Shown: positions 1-6,460 of the stretch, piece after piece
Layout of the letters: each line of letters starts with the position of its first letter
Numbering within the stretch: the stretch's first letter is position 1
Virus record (IMG/VR): IMGVR_UViG_3300019093_000002
Span: 1-33,511 of that record
DNA: 33,511 nucleotides
Strand: one strand, 5' to 3'
Origin: a virus
Made by a program: the position numbers and the translations under genes
The notes under the pieces: generated by a model
The model's input: the letters and a program-made list of their open reading frames with translations, nothing else
Told to the model about the DNA's origin: nothing
The model's database searches: none

Positions 1-123
1 CAAGGCTGCCGCCTGCTTCGGAGGCGCTCAGATCGACAAGGTCGCCGCCAGTCTGCAACGCGAGAACCCCGAGGCGTTTTGGCGCGAGTCGGAACTGCAC
101 CAGCGCAACTTCTACCATGAGCC
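1..123. repeat. Terminal direct repeat, left copy (circular-contig overlap)
   Basis: These 123 bases are identical to 33389-33511. The reading frame of the gene starting at 33357 runs straight through the join and continues to a stop at 266-268, so the two ends are the same locus. An exact repeat of roughly assembler k-mer length at both ends is the usual sign of a circular or circularly permuted genome, not of a biological long terminal repeat, although a short physical repeat cannot be excluded. Confidence 0.93.
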
Positions 124-268
124 AATGAGTTACGGGTCACCCGTACCCCACCGGTCCTACGTCCAGCGCCTTGTGGTTCGCCGCCGTGAGCTGGACAATG
201 AGCAGCGCCTGATCATGGCGCAGAACCATTACCTTGAGCAAACCTACCAGATCGGAGTCGGAGCATGA
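1..268 (+). CDS. Hypothetical early protein, C-terminal part (gene wraps the contig ends)
   Basis: This is the end of a gene whose ATG is at 33357. Joined across the 123-bp overlap (33357-33388 plus 1-268) it gives 99 aa. The product is polar and arginine-rich, starts MKLTNYQRSQLKAAACFGG and contains a run QRLVVRRRELDNEQRL that should be helical. No family is recognised. The stop codon overlaps the ATG of the next gene (ATGA at 265-268), which indicates translational coupling in the early block. It has no signal peptide or membrane segment. The function is unknown; an early host-takeover or DNA-associated role is only a guess from position. Confidence 0.8.
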   Translation, partial: KAAACFGGAQIDKVAASLQRENPEAFWRESELHQRNFYHEPMSYGSPVPHRSYVQRLVVRRRELDNEQRLIMAQNHYLEQTYQIGVGA

Positions 269-351
269 AATCCTTAATACTTGACGCGCTGCTCTCAGCA
301 GCAATCCTTGCTGGTTTGGTTTACGTCCTTGCACAATGGTGGTTCGCATGA
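265..351 (+). CDS. 28-aa single-helix membrane peptide
   Basis: A very short gene reads MKSLILDALLSAAILAGLVY and then VLAQWWFA, ending at TGA 349-351. Residues 4-23 form one hydrophobic helix, and the C-terminal WWFA would sit at the membrane interface. It is held between two ATGA overlaps, sharing 265-268 with the upstream stop and 348-351 with the downstream start; this is the main reason to believe it is translated. It would insert in the inner membrane. The function is not recognised. Small early phage membrane peptides can act in superinfection exclusion or host modulation, but nothing here shows that. Confidence 0.6.
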   Translation: MKSLILDALLSAAILAGLVYVLAQWWFA

Positions 352-593
352 ACCCGCTACAAGTTGAAATTGCAAAGACCGTGTTCGCGCACCTTCCTCC
401 CGTTGGGAATATTGGCTTGATATCGCGTGAAGAGTTGGCGACCATGCTGCATACGGCTTGCACCGATGCCGCCCTGGCAGGCTGGGCGCGTGGAACTGAG
501 ACCGCTCAGAAACGCTTGGACGCTGAGATGGCTATCCTACGCCAGGAATTAAAAGCCCTTCAGACCGAATTGGTGTATGAGCAAACAAAATGA
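348..593 (+). CDS. Hypothetical early protein (81 aa), helical
   Basis: The start at 348 (MNPLQVEIAKTVFAHLPPVG) is preferred over the in-frame upstream start at 336 because it makes an ATGA overlap with the preceding stop. The C-terminal half (about residues 45-81, with RLDAEMAILRQELKALQTEL) has heptad-like leucine spacing and is probably a coiled coil. No known domain is recognised. The stop overlaps the next start at 590-593. It is probably a soluble, oligomeric early protein. Confidence 0.75.
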   Translation: MNPLQVEIAKTVFAHLPPVGNIGLISREELATMLHTACTDAALAGWARGTETAQKRLDAEMAILRQELKALQTELVYEQTK

Positions 594-796
594 CAGGCAA
601 CGAAATTAGAAAGCTCTCATGGGATCAGTTCAAAAGACATCCCAGCGAGACCGAGATTGAACTAGCGTTAGCTGCGGTAAAACTTGAACGCAAGATTATT
701 GTGCGTGAAATTAGACGCAGTGCGGCAGGCGTTCAAGCTGGCGTTTCTCAACCCGATTTGTGGGCGTTGTCTAAATATGTTGAGGAGATGAACTAA
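590..796 (+). CDS. Hypothetical early protein (68 aa)
   Basis: This is a small, charged, mostly helical protein that starts MTGNEIRKLSWDQFKRHP and ends WALSKYVEEMN. The segment ELALAAVKLERKIIVREIRR is strongly amphipathic. No family is recognised. The start is fixed by the ATGA overlap with the gene before, and the stop TAA at 794-796 overlaps the ATG of the next gene by one base (TAATG). It lies within the tightly coupled early operon. Confidence 0.72.
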   Translation: MTGNEIRKLSWDQFKRHPSETEIELALAAVKLERKIIVREIRRSAAGVQAGVSQPDLWALSKYVEEMN

Positions 797-933
797 TGAG
801 ACTGATTGAAACCATCTTCGCCCTGATCGGCGTCTGCGCCACTGTCACTGTGGTCTTTTTCTATCTTGGCTACACCTTGTACCACCCGCCGTGCGGCAAC
901 CCGCTGGCGATCTTCACGGAGCATTGCAAATGA
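796..933 (+). CDS. 45-aa single-helix membrane protein
   Basis: A short gene starts at the ATG overlapping the previous stop and encodes MRLIETIFALIGVCATVTVV followed by FFYLGYTLYHPPCGNP. Residues 3-27 make one transmembrane helix; the short C-terminal tail contains two cysteines (Cys33 and Cys44) and a PPCGNP turn. The stop at 931-933 overlaps the next ATG (ATGA at 930-933). It is an inner-membrane protein of unknown role. The two C-terminal cysteines could form a disulfide if the tail is periplasmic; that is inference. Confidence 0.65.
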   Translation: MRLIETIFALIGVCATVTVVFFYLGYTLYHPPCGNPLAIFTEHCK

Positions 934-1181
934 CCGACGACGATAACGAAGACATGATTGATTCAAGAATTGTTAAACAGCAAGGGTTTGTAGTTATATC
1001 TCCAAGTGGTTTTAACTCACAAGGCGCGTTAATATTTACGCGAGAAGGCGCGCTTGAGCATAAAAAAACTATGGACGCTTGGTTTGAAAAATATCCGGAA
1101 GGCTTTGACTTAAACAATTGGCCAGAAAAACCAGAACCTTGGCAGGTTTACGAACTAATGATTAGCAAAAGAATTGTATAA
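930..1181 (+). CDS. Hypothetical early protein, first of a paralogous pair (83 aa)
   Basis: The start at 930 (MTDDDNEDMIDSRIVKQQ) is chosen because it overlaps the previous stop as ATGA; an in-frame start at 891 would lie inside the membrane protein gene. From residue 9 it aligns along its whole length with the next gene: MIDxRIxKxQ, GFVxISP, then MDAW, EKPEP, QVYEL and KRI. The pair therefore arose by tandem duplication. The conserved core is acidic and aromatic-rich with no recognised domain. The function is unknown. Confidence 0.78.
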   Translation: MTDDDNEDMIDSRIVKQQGFVVISPSGFNSQGALIFTREGALEHKKTMDAWFEKYPEGFDLNNWPEKPEPWQVYELMISKRIV

Positions 1182-1185
1182 AAAA

Positions 1186-1416
1186 ATGATTGACCCAAGA
1201 ATTACTAAACATCAACAAGGATTTGTGGCAATTTCGCCAAACGACCCTGGCCAAAAAGGTTTGTTGTATTCCACCGAAACGGCGGCACTTAACCATAAAG
1301 CGAGCATGGATGCTTGGCGTGAAGAATATCCGAAGAAATTTAATACTGACAGCTGGAAAGAAAAGCCAGAACCTGTGCAAGTTTACGAATTAACTATTGG
1401 AAAAAGAATTGCATAA
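1186..1416 (+). CDS. Hypothetical early protein, second of a paralogous pair (76 aa)
   Basis: The product starts MIDPRITKHQQGFVAISP and lines up with residues 9-83 of the upstream gene at roughly half identity by eye, ending in KRIA where the other ends KRIV. The ATG at 1186 matches the alignment; a TTG at 1174 would add only four residues and overlap the previous gene. No clear Shine-Dalgarno sequence precedes it, only an A-run, so translation probably depends on coupling across the 4-base gap. The function is unknown. Confidence 0.75.
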   Translation: MIDPRITKHQQGFVAISPNDPGQKGLLYSTETAALNHKASMDAWREEYPKKFNTDSWKEKPEPVQVYELTIGKRIA

Positions 1417-1425
1417 GGAGCAAAC

Positions 1426-1689
1426 ATGAGAGTATTACGCAGAACAGGTGATGACTTTAAATGGAGCGCAAAGTTAAAGTCAGAATGGGACAGAGATGAC
1501 GAACATCACAAGGAAGCAATGGGTGCGTTTGCGGTTGACATTGTTGAATTAACCGGAACGCGCAACTACTACCTTGACCGCGAGACCTTGCTGAAAATGT
1601 ACGACCAGTACATGGAATACAAACCATCAACGCCTATGTGGGAGCAGAACCAACGGGCGCTGTACGACAAACTGAGGAGAGAAGCATGA
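1426..1689 (+). CDS. Hypothetical early protein (87 aa)
   Basis: It encodes MRVLRRTGDDFKWSAKLKSE and ends YDKLRREA. A good ribosome binding site (AAGGAG, 5 bases upstream of the ATG) makes this a likely internal re-initiation point of the early operon. The protein is acidic and charged, with aromatic residues in the middle (NYYLDRETLLKMYDQYMEY). No family is recognised. The stop overlaps the next ATG (ATGA at 1686-1689). Confidence 0.78.
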   Translation: MRVLRRTGDDFKWSAKLKSEWDRDDEHHKEAMGAFAVDIVELTGTRNYYLDRETLLKMYDQYMEYKPSTPMWEQNQRALYDKLRREA

Positions 1690-2057
1690 AACGGTTTAAT
1701 TTAAAAGGTGTGTCAAAAACCTATGCCTTACGCGCTGCACACTATCGACGCTGCGCTAAAAATCAAGGTGTTACGGGACTAGACTTTAGCGAGACTGCGT
1801 TAAGAGAACTACACGCTTGGGAGTCCCGAGGCGAGGGCAGCGTAGACAAAAGTAAGAACGGGTTTGCATACGGCAAATGGTGCATAGACCTATCTGTAGC
1901 TATGTGGGTTGAAGACCTAAAAAAAGGCAATTTTTGCAAGGTCGAGTTTTTGCGTACACGGATACAGAAACTGCACAACACAAAAAAGATAGAGGCAATT
2001 ATTGCGGGCGCATTTTTTCCCTATGACCTAAAGGAAAAAGCAAATGAAAACACCTGA
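1686..2057 (+). CDS. Hypothetical early protein (123 aa), basic
   Basis: The start at 1686 (MKRFNLKGVSKTYALRAAHY) makes an ATGA overlap with the previous stop and is preferred over 1638, which would lie deep inside the upstream gene. The protein is basic, with many Lys/Arg and aromatic residues and a central LHAWESRGEG segment. It has no membrane segment or recognised domain. Its end overlaps the next gene by 14 bases. A nucleic-acid-binding role would fit the charge but is not shown. Confidence 0.75.
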   Translation: MKRFNLKGVSKTYALRAAHYRRCAKNQGVTGLDFSETALRELHAWESRGEGSVDKSKNGFAYGKWCIDLSVAMWVEDLKKGNFCKVEFLRTRIQKLHNTKKIEAIIAGAFFPYDLKEKANENT

Positions 2058-2472
2058 AGACGAAGCGTTCGATGACCTGGCCCGTAGGCAGGGCGGTGGC
2101 TATCGGGCCAAGCGTGCGGCGGCTGCGGACAAGTTGCAGGAGCCACCATCAGAATGGGCGGGCATCAAAGCAATACTGGATGAGTACGGATTGCAAGCAA
2201 TTGACTTTGTGGCTGATTTCAAAGCAGCCTTAGCACAGCCAGCGCAGGAGCCTGTGGCATGGATGTGCAGTGCTTTTGACGGTGAACCTTGTGAGCAAAC
2301 AAATCACGATGAATGTGGAAATCCAATTCCCCTTTACACCGCCCCACCAAAGCGCGAATGGGTAGGGCTGACGGATGACGAAGTTTACAAGATAGCGTTT
2401 TCTTTACAAGGGGAGCATTGGAGAAAAATAGCCGATGCTATCGAAGCCAAACTCAAGGAGAAGAACACATGA
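2044..2472 (+). CDS. Phage protein with PVAW / IPLYTAPP motif (142 aa)
   Basis: The N-terminal third is acidic to basic and helical (MKTPEDEAFDDLARRQGGGY). The middle carries QEPVAWM followed about 25 residues later by IPLYTAPP and then EWVGLTDDEV. This PVAW-to-LYTAPP plus LTDDE arrangement recurs in small early proteins of many proteobacterial phages, usually annotated only as hypothetical. Four cysteines lie between the two motifs or close to them (CSAF, EPCEQ, DECG), which may bind metal. The stop overlaps the next ATG at 2469-2472. The biochemical role is unknown. Confidence 0.78.
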   Translation: MKTPEDEAFDDLARRQGGGYRAKRAAAADKLQEPPSEWAGIKAILDEYGLQAIDFVADFKAALAQPAQEPVAWMCSAFDGEPCEQTNHDECGNPIPLYTAPPKREWVGLTDDEVYKIAFSLQGEHWRKIADAIEAKLKEKNT

Positions 2473-3101
2473 GTTACATCGTTGCGGCATTGCCGCCATT
2501 GAAATGCTTTGTCAAGCGCGAGTTTTTGCACAACTTCACCAAAGGCCACGGCGAACTGGAGCCAGCCATTTGGGTCAGCATCAAAGCCTTGCGCGGGCAG
2601 GTGTTCAGAATCGAGTCGCTGCTGCCAGCTTACGGGGCGTTGTACGACAAGCTGCCCATTCACGCATATGTCTGGAAAACAGACCACGGCGATTTGCCCA
2701 TTGACTTTTTACAGCTATGGGATTGCATGGGCTACCGGTTTACGGTTGTGGAAAAGATTGCCTTGCGTAACCTAGGTGTGAAATTCTTGGGCAAAGACAA
2801 GCAATGGCATCACGGCACATATCTTTTCACTGTGGATTTCTGCGCTGACGGCATGGAAGTAGACACCGGCTTTACCGAGCAGGCCGAGGAACACAAGTCG
2901 TTCAATTTTATTCGGCTTGAAAACGGGCAGTTTGCTTGCCAGCCAAACAACCGGTGCTTGTGGTACGACCAGTCCTTGGTTCCTGCTGAAACGAAGTTTC
3001 CCGATTTCCAGGCCGCGCAGACCTTTTGGAGCGTAGATGGCACGCGCAAGTGGAGCGCTGGCGACGACTGGTTCTACAACATTGAGGAGAAGAACTCATG
3101 A
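2469..3101 (+). CDS. Hypothetical early protein (210 aa)
   Basis: This is the largest protein of the early block, starting MSYIVAALPPLKCFVKREFL. The start at 2469 overlaps the upstream stop as ATGA; a start at 2418 would lie well inside the previous gene. It is a soluble, aromatic-rich alpha/beta protein (IHAYVWKTDHGDLPIDFLQL; GTYLFTVDFCADGMEVDTG) with no recognised catalytic motif. The stop overlaps the next gene at 3098-3101. Its size and position next to a zinc-ribbon protein suggest a host- or DNA-metabolism role, but no function can be assigned. Confidence 0.82.
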   Translation: MSYIVAALPPLKCFVKREFLHNFTKGHGELEPAIWVSIKALRGQVFRIESLLPAYGALYDKLPIHAYVWKTDHGDLPIDFLQLWDCMGYRFTVVEKIALRNLGVKFLGKDKQWHHGTYLFTVDFCADGMEVDTGFTEQAEEHKSFNFIRLENGQFACQPNNRCLWYDQSLVPAETKFPDFQAAQTFWSVDGTRKWSAGDDWFYNIEEKNS

Positions 3102-3310
3102 TCTGCCCCACTTGCTCCGCATGGACTCGCACGCTTGAGACTAGGCACAAATACGACAACCAGGTCTATCGGCGCTATGAGTGCGCCAACACGCACCGCT
3201 TTTCAACTATGGAAAAAGTTGTCTTACGTCCAGTTAAACAATCACTGAGCCAGTCTGAAGCTGGGCAATCGTTAAGCCCCCGGTGTACTGGAAGTGCGGG
3301 TACTCTTTGA
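3098..3310 (+). CDS. NrdR-like zinc-ribbon protein (70 aa)
   Basis: The first 42 residues look like the N-terminal zinc ribbon of NrdR: MICPTC, then ETR, then YRRYECANTHRFSTMEK. Cys3 and Cys6 form one ligand pair; Cys29 and His33 (ECANTH) form the other, replacing the second CxxC of NrdR. The ATP-cone that follows in NrdR is absent, so this is a stand-alone ribbon, as in many short phage proteins. It could bind DNA near the end of the early block or act on host transcription. The last 77 bases overlap the convergent endolysin gene on the other strand, and the C-terminal 25 residues look unstructured. Confidence 0.7.
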   Translation: MICPTCSAWTRTLETRHKYDNQVYRRYECANTHRFSTMEKVVLRPVKQSLSQSEAGQSLSPRCTGSAGTL

Positions 3311-3650
3311 ACGTCCTCCAGTCGCCAGCCCACTCTAGGCCGCAAGCCTTGCCAATCTCACCAATCTGCTTCCAGACGGCTTGATCGTCCCATATAGCCT
3401 TGCCGTTGACCAGCGGCACAACATCCAAGGCGCAGCGGTGGTTGTGCCAAGACTGCCCTGCCTTGGCTCGGGTCACGATGTTGCCGGGTGCTGTGCGGCC
3501 CTGTGCGTACAGCGCGGTCTGGCTCTCGCTATCCCGGTAGGTAGAGGTCACCAGCAAGTCGATGCCCTTGGCTTTTGCGGCTGCGATAAACGCCTCTGCC
3601 CGCTGCTTTACGGGTGAGGCTAGGTCGTCAAGATTTCTTGAATTGATCAC
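3234..3650 (-). CDS. Endolysin, peptidase M15 (L-alanyl-D-glutamate peptidase type)
   Basis: This 138-aa enzyme should cleave the peptide side chains of peptidoglycan. It shows the M15 (VanY/endolysin T5 type) zinc motifs: SWHNHRCALD, in which His and Asp are ligands (SxHxxxxAxD), and EYPHFQY near the C-terminus carrying the third ligand. The N-terminal region (STYRDSESQTALYAQGR) is also typical of the family. There is no signal peptide, so it needs the holin-like proteins encoded just upstream. It closes the leftward late transcription unit; its 3' end overlaps the convergent zinc-ribbon gene. Length is normal for single-domain M15 endolysins. Confidence 0.92.
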   Translation of the reverse strand: MINSRNLDDLASPVKQRAEAFIAAAKAKGIDLLVTSTYRDSESQTALYAQGRTAPGNIVTRAKAGQSWHNHRCALDVVPLVNGKAIWDDQAVWKQIGEIGKACGLEWAGDWRTFKEYPHFQYTGGLTIAQLQTGSVIV

Positions 3651-3834
3651 TTTTTAGCTCCACATAAACATCAACGCAAATGCCCTCCGCACGGGCGTGG
3701 GTGTTGTCTAAGTACCAGTCCACTTTTTCTTTAATCACTTGTTGGCATAACGCCCGGTCGGTGTAGATGGTCTTCTGTTGGAGGAATTCGCACTTCTCCA
3801 GCACGCAGATGTACATGACGGGAACCCAGATCAT
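3628..3834 (-). CDS. Small lysis-cassette protein (68 aa)
   Basis: It starts MIWVPVMYICVLEKCEFLQQ, with a short hydrophobic N-terminus followed by a polar region with conserved-looking cysteines (Cys10, Cys15, Cys30, Cys53). It overlaps the upstream gene by 4 bases and the endolysin gene by 23 bases, so it is part of the lysis cassette. Small proteins of this shape occur in lysis regions of environmental podoviruses and are annotated as hypothetical. It may be exported, with disulfides in the periplasm; a spanin-like role is possible but no lipobox is seen. Confidence 0.7.
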   Translation of the reverse strand: MIWVPVMYICVLEKCEFLQQKTIYTDRALCQQVIKEKVDWYLDNTHARAEGICVDVYVELKSDQFKKS

Positions 3835-4061
3835 TTTGGCTCCTCATTTGTTTCACCATGAGACAGCTTCACGCCAGCCAACAAGCCGATGAAGCCGCCT
3901 ACGATGGTTTGGAATGCGGGCGAGATGAGTTTGAAAATCTCAGCGTTGTCAACAAGGGGGTTAAACAAGCCAGCCATCAGAACGCCGACCATGCCAATCA
4001 CCACAACGCATAGCGTAAAACTGACCATGAGGGTCACGAGGAACGTCAGTTTGGCTTTCAT
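3831..4061 (-). CDS. Holin-like membrane protein (76 aa, two helices)
   Basis: Two hydrophobic segments are seen: residues about 6-32 (LTFLVTLMVSFTLCVVVIGM then VGVLMAGLF) and about 50-64 (FQTIVGGFIGLLAGV). The protein has a basic start (MKAK) and a charged tail (HGETNEEPK). This size, topology and position between a 3TM-type holin and an endolysin fit a second holin or an antiholin. It overlaps both neighbours by 4 bases. No specific holin family is recognised. Confidence 0.72.
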   Translation of the reverse strand: MKAKLTFLVTLMVSFTLCVVVIGMVGVLMAGLFNPLVDNAEIFKLISPAFQTIVGGFIGLLAGVKLSHGETNEEPK

Positions 4062-4552
4062 TTAGGTGGCTCCGATTTAGCCAGCAATTCGGTCTTGGCT
4101 TGGCTGCTGGCGCTGCTGCCAAAATAGAACGCCATTACGCCCGTCCAGGCCGTTGCCAGACTGCCGAGCATCAGCATCAGCGCGTCACTTGTTTTGAAAT
4201 GCTCGGTCATCAGGCCCAGCAAAATCCCAAAAAATCCGACGGTCACAAACACTGCAAGAAGCGCAGGAATCCACGATTTTGTAGCAATCTGCATATCGCG
4301 GGCAGATTGCTTGTCTTCGGCAATCAGCTTGGCAAAGTCCAAATTCATGGATTGCGCTTGCTTCTTTAGTTCAAGTTCTGCAAGCTGAATAGACGCTACT
4401 TGTTCGGCGGTCAATTTGCCGTTGCTGATAACGTCCTGCACTTCATCGGGTGATACGCCAATAGCTTTGGCAACAGCAGAGACTGCCATGCCAGCCAGTG
4501 GGCCACCAAGCGCGGTGGCAATAGTGGGAGCGATTGTTTTAAGCCATTCCAT
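4058..4552 (-). CDS. Holin of the 3TM / GTA-holin type (164 aa)
   Basis: Residues 6-30 form a glycine- and alanine-rich N-terminal helix (TIATALGGPLAGMAVSAVAK), residues 33-90 form a soluble helical region (SPDEVQDVI, LTAEQVA, then LELKKQAQ), and two strong transmembrane segments follow at about 95-115 (IPALLAVFVTVGFFGILLGL) and 125-145. This is the layout of the phage holin family described from gene-transfer agents, with three membrane-associated helices. It would make inner-membrane lesions that release the endolysin. It is coupled by overlaps to both neighbours. Confidence 0.82.
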   Translation of the reverse strand: MEWLKTIAPTIATALGGPLAGMAVSAVAKAIGVSPDEVQDVISNGKLTAEQVASIQLAELELKKQAQSMNLDFAKLIAEDKQSARDMQIATKSWIPALLAVFVTVGFFGILLGLMTEHFKTSDALMLMLGSLATAWTGVMAFYFGSSASSQAKTELLAKSEPPK

Positions 4553-5042
4553 TAGAAACCCCTATTTGTGATAACGTGAAATGCGACACTGACCAGCGGC
4601 ACAACGATGGCGCTTGCGCCGGAGATCCAGAGTGTATTCATGATGATTTTCACTTTTTCTTCCTTGTCTTTATGCTTGCGTTCTGCCTCTTCTCTCTCCA
4701 ACGTGTTGCGTTCTTTTGTCAGCCTAGTTCGCTCTGCCATCATTTCTTCCCACACTGGCGCGTTGCCGCTGTAGAAGAGTATGTCCTTCAATTCCTTCTC
4801 GTGTTCCCGCAGCGCCTTAGACGCCAGTGCAATTTGGAGTGCTTCGGAACTGATCTGTGCATCAGTTTTTCCTATTGAAGCAATCCTGGCTTTGCTGCTC
4901 GCTAGGTGAACCGTGTCTGCCGCTTGGTAGAAGCTGCTGAATTCTTTGTATAGGCCGTGGATGTCTTTACCAAGGGCGATGGCTTTTTTATCCCGGCTAC
5001 AGCACCTTGTGCCATAGCAAATGCGGTGAACGGGTCAATCAT
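4552..5042 (-). CDS. Lysis-region coiled-coil/TM protein made by -1 frameshift (163 aa if shifted)
   Basis: The ATG at 5042 opens MIDPFTAFAMAQGAVAGIKK, but in frame 0 translation then drifts and stops at 4902-4904 after 46 aa. One base back, the -1 frame continues without a stop from 4983 to 4552 as AIALGKDIHGLYKEF and so on. The fused product (20 + 143 residues) resembles a widespread phage protein of lysis and tail regions: a GIKKAIALGKDI start, a long coiled coil (ERNTLEREEAERKHKDKEE) and one C-terminal TM helix at about 132-158. The join falls exactly on A AAA AAG in the correct phase. Either programmed frameshifting or a one-A deletion explains it. The -1 frame has no ATG in its upstream part, and the first TTG is at 4791. 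Confidence 0.75.
4923..4989 (-). promoter_or_regulatory. Candidate -1 frameshift signal: A AAA AAG plus downstream stem
   Basis: The minus strand reads ATA AAA AAG at codons 18-20 of the gene starting at 5042, so the heptamer A AAA AAG (4989-4983) is in the X XXY YYZ phase required for -1 tandem slippage, the same heptamer as in E. coli dnaX. Eight bases downstream, CTTGGTA (4974-4968) can pair perfectly with TACCAAG (4929-4923), a 7-bp stem with a 38-nt loop. A weak Shine-Dalgarno-like AAGGTG lies 13 bases upstream. The stem is not strong by itself. Confidence 0.6.
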
Positions 5043-5045
5043 TTT

Positions 5046-5654
5046 TTACTCAAAAAGGATGTTTATACTGCCAGCGTCAAAGGTGTCAGTGCCGCCAGCC
5101 GTAGAAATACGTACTCTATCTAATACCCCAGATAATGTTACGTTTCCAGCAGAAACTTGCGTATTACCCGCACTATATCTGACAATAGTTCCTGATTGAA
5201 CGTAAATAAAACCGCTTACTAAAGTAATTACAACATGACCAATATAAGTATCAGCACCAGCTGCATTAATGTTTACTAAAAAAGCAGAGGTTGATGTAGC
5301 TAATGTGGGTGTGGTTGTTATATTTGCACAAGAACTTGTATAACCTGATGAAGTTACAGAACCAGAGCCAATTTGTACTACATAATTACTTGTTCCGTTT
5401 GTACTGACCCCGTTAAACATCACAGTAATGCGCTTCACCCAAGTAGGCAAACTTGTAAAGTCAATGCTTGTTCCGCTTGTGGACGCAACGGCAGTGCCCG
5501 AGGTAATCAAACTTGCGCCAGCAACAAGGCCAGAGCCGAGCGTCTTGTTGGTCAGTGTCTGAGTGTCAGTCGTACCGACAGCAGCGCCAGCAGTGTTGCC
5601 TACGCCGCCTGCGGGGAATGTGACCCCAGTGCTTCCGCTAATTGTGGTTGGCAT
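5046..5654 (-). CDS. Tail fibre-like protein, paralogue 3 (202 aa)
   Basis: The short N-terminus (MPTTISGSTGVTFPAGGVGN, then TDTQTLTNKTLGSG) is typical of phage tail fibre connectors. From about residue 50 to the end lies a module shared with the two upstream paralogues: a GTSxDFTSLP.WVKRITV segment, VSTNGTSN, QIGSGS, LSGVLDRVRI and the C-terminal FDAGSINILFE. The protein is Ser/Thr/Gly-rich and predicted beta-sheet, as expected for a trimeric surface fibre. It is the last structural gene before the lysis cassette, 3 bases upstream of the frameshifted gene. Confidence 0.78.
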   Translation of the reverse strand: MPTTISGSTGVTFPAGGVGNTAGAAVGTTDTQTLTNKTLGSGLVAGASLITSGTAVASTSGTSIDFTSLPTWVKRITVMFNGVSTNGTSNYVVQIGSGSVTSSGYTSSCANITTTPTLATSTSAFLVNINAAGADTYIGHVVITLVSGFIYVQSGTIVRYSAGNTQVSAGNVTLSGVLDRVRISTAGGTDTFDAGSINILFE

Positions 5655-5659
5655 AGTGT

Positions 5660-6460
5660 TTACTCAAAAAGAATGTTGATACTGCCAGCGTCAAAGGTAT
5701 CCGTTCCATTTACGGTGGTGATACGCACTCGGTCAAGGGCTCCGGAAAGAGTTACCCCACCACCACTTACGGCACAAGCCGCTGTGTAATCTGCAAGAGT
5801 TCCTGATGCAATGTAAGTAAAAGACCCTAACGCAGATATGGTCGTAAGGCCATAATTAAAACGCGCAGCCGCAATGCCTTGCGAAACAATAAACCCTGCG
5901 GTAGAAGTAGCAGAAGTGCCCCCTTGTTGGCTGGTAGCTGTGTACCCTGTTGTGGTTACAGACCCAGAACCTATTTGAATTAAATAGTTGCTAGTGCCAT
6001 TTGTAGACACGCCATTAAGCATTACCGTAACGCGCTTGACCCAACTAGGAATGCCGGTAATATCAACGCTTGTGCCGCTGGTAGTAACAACCGAAGTGCC
6101 CTGCACCAACTGCGAACCCGTACCTGGCACGGTGGCTGTGGGATACCAAGAAGCGCCCGTTGTGCGGTAGATGTAGGTCACGCCCGTCTTGGTTGGCAAG
6201 AACGTCACCGCGCCTACAACCGTTTGCCCAGTGTTTCCGTTCAGTGTAAGCGCCGTAATCTGCTGGCTGCTGCTGAACGTGATGGTCATACCATCTGCGG
6301 GCGCAGCGGGCATTGTGATAGTTCCCGTAGCCAGCGTGCCAGCGGGGTTGATGACCAACACCTGAGTGCCAGCAGCAAAAGTGTAGCTAAAGCCCGTGGT
6401 CAGGACTTGGTAGTCGTAGGACTGAAGCAGCCCGTTTGTGCCGGATAGTACAGCGGTCAT
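5660..6460 (-). CDS. Tail fibre-like protein, paralogue 2 (266 aa)
   Basis: Residues 1-115 form a region not shared with the other paralogues (MTAVLSGTNGLLQSYDYQVL, then TITMPAAPADGMTITFSSSQ), which looks like a beta-rich fibre or decoration segment. Residues about 120-266 are the shared C-terminal module: TSGTSVDITGIPSWVKRVTV, LNGVSTNGTSN, QIGSGSVTTTGYT, LSGALDRVRI and FDAGSINILFE. The ATG overlaps the stop of a 57-aa gene upstream. It is probably a receptor-facing tail protein. Confidence 0.78.
   Translation of the reverse strand: MTAVLSGTNGLLQSYDYQVLTTGFSYTFAAGTQVLVINPAGTLATGTITMPAAPADGMTITFSSSQQITALTLNGNTGQTVVGAVTFLPTKTGVTYIYRTTGASWYPTATVPGTGSQLVQGTSVVTTSGTSVDITGIPSWVKRVTVMLNGVSTNGTSNYLIQIGSGSVTTTGYTATSQQGGTSATSTAGFIVSQGIAAARFNYGLTTISALGSFTYIASGTLADYTAACAVSGGGVTLSGALDRVRITTVNGTDTFDAGSINILFE

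Noticed and set aside
137-463. 108-aa leftward open frame over the early genes
   Set aside because: It lies antisense to four tightly coupled rightward genes and shows no motif or ribosome site.
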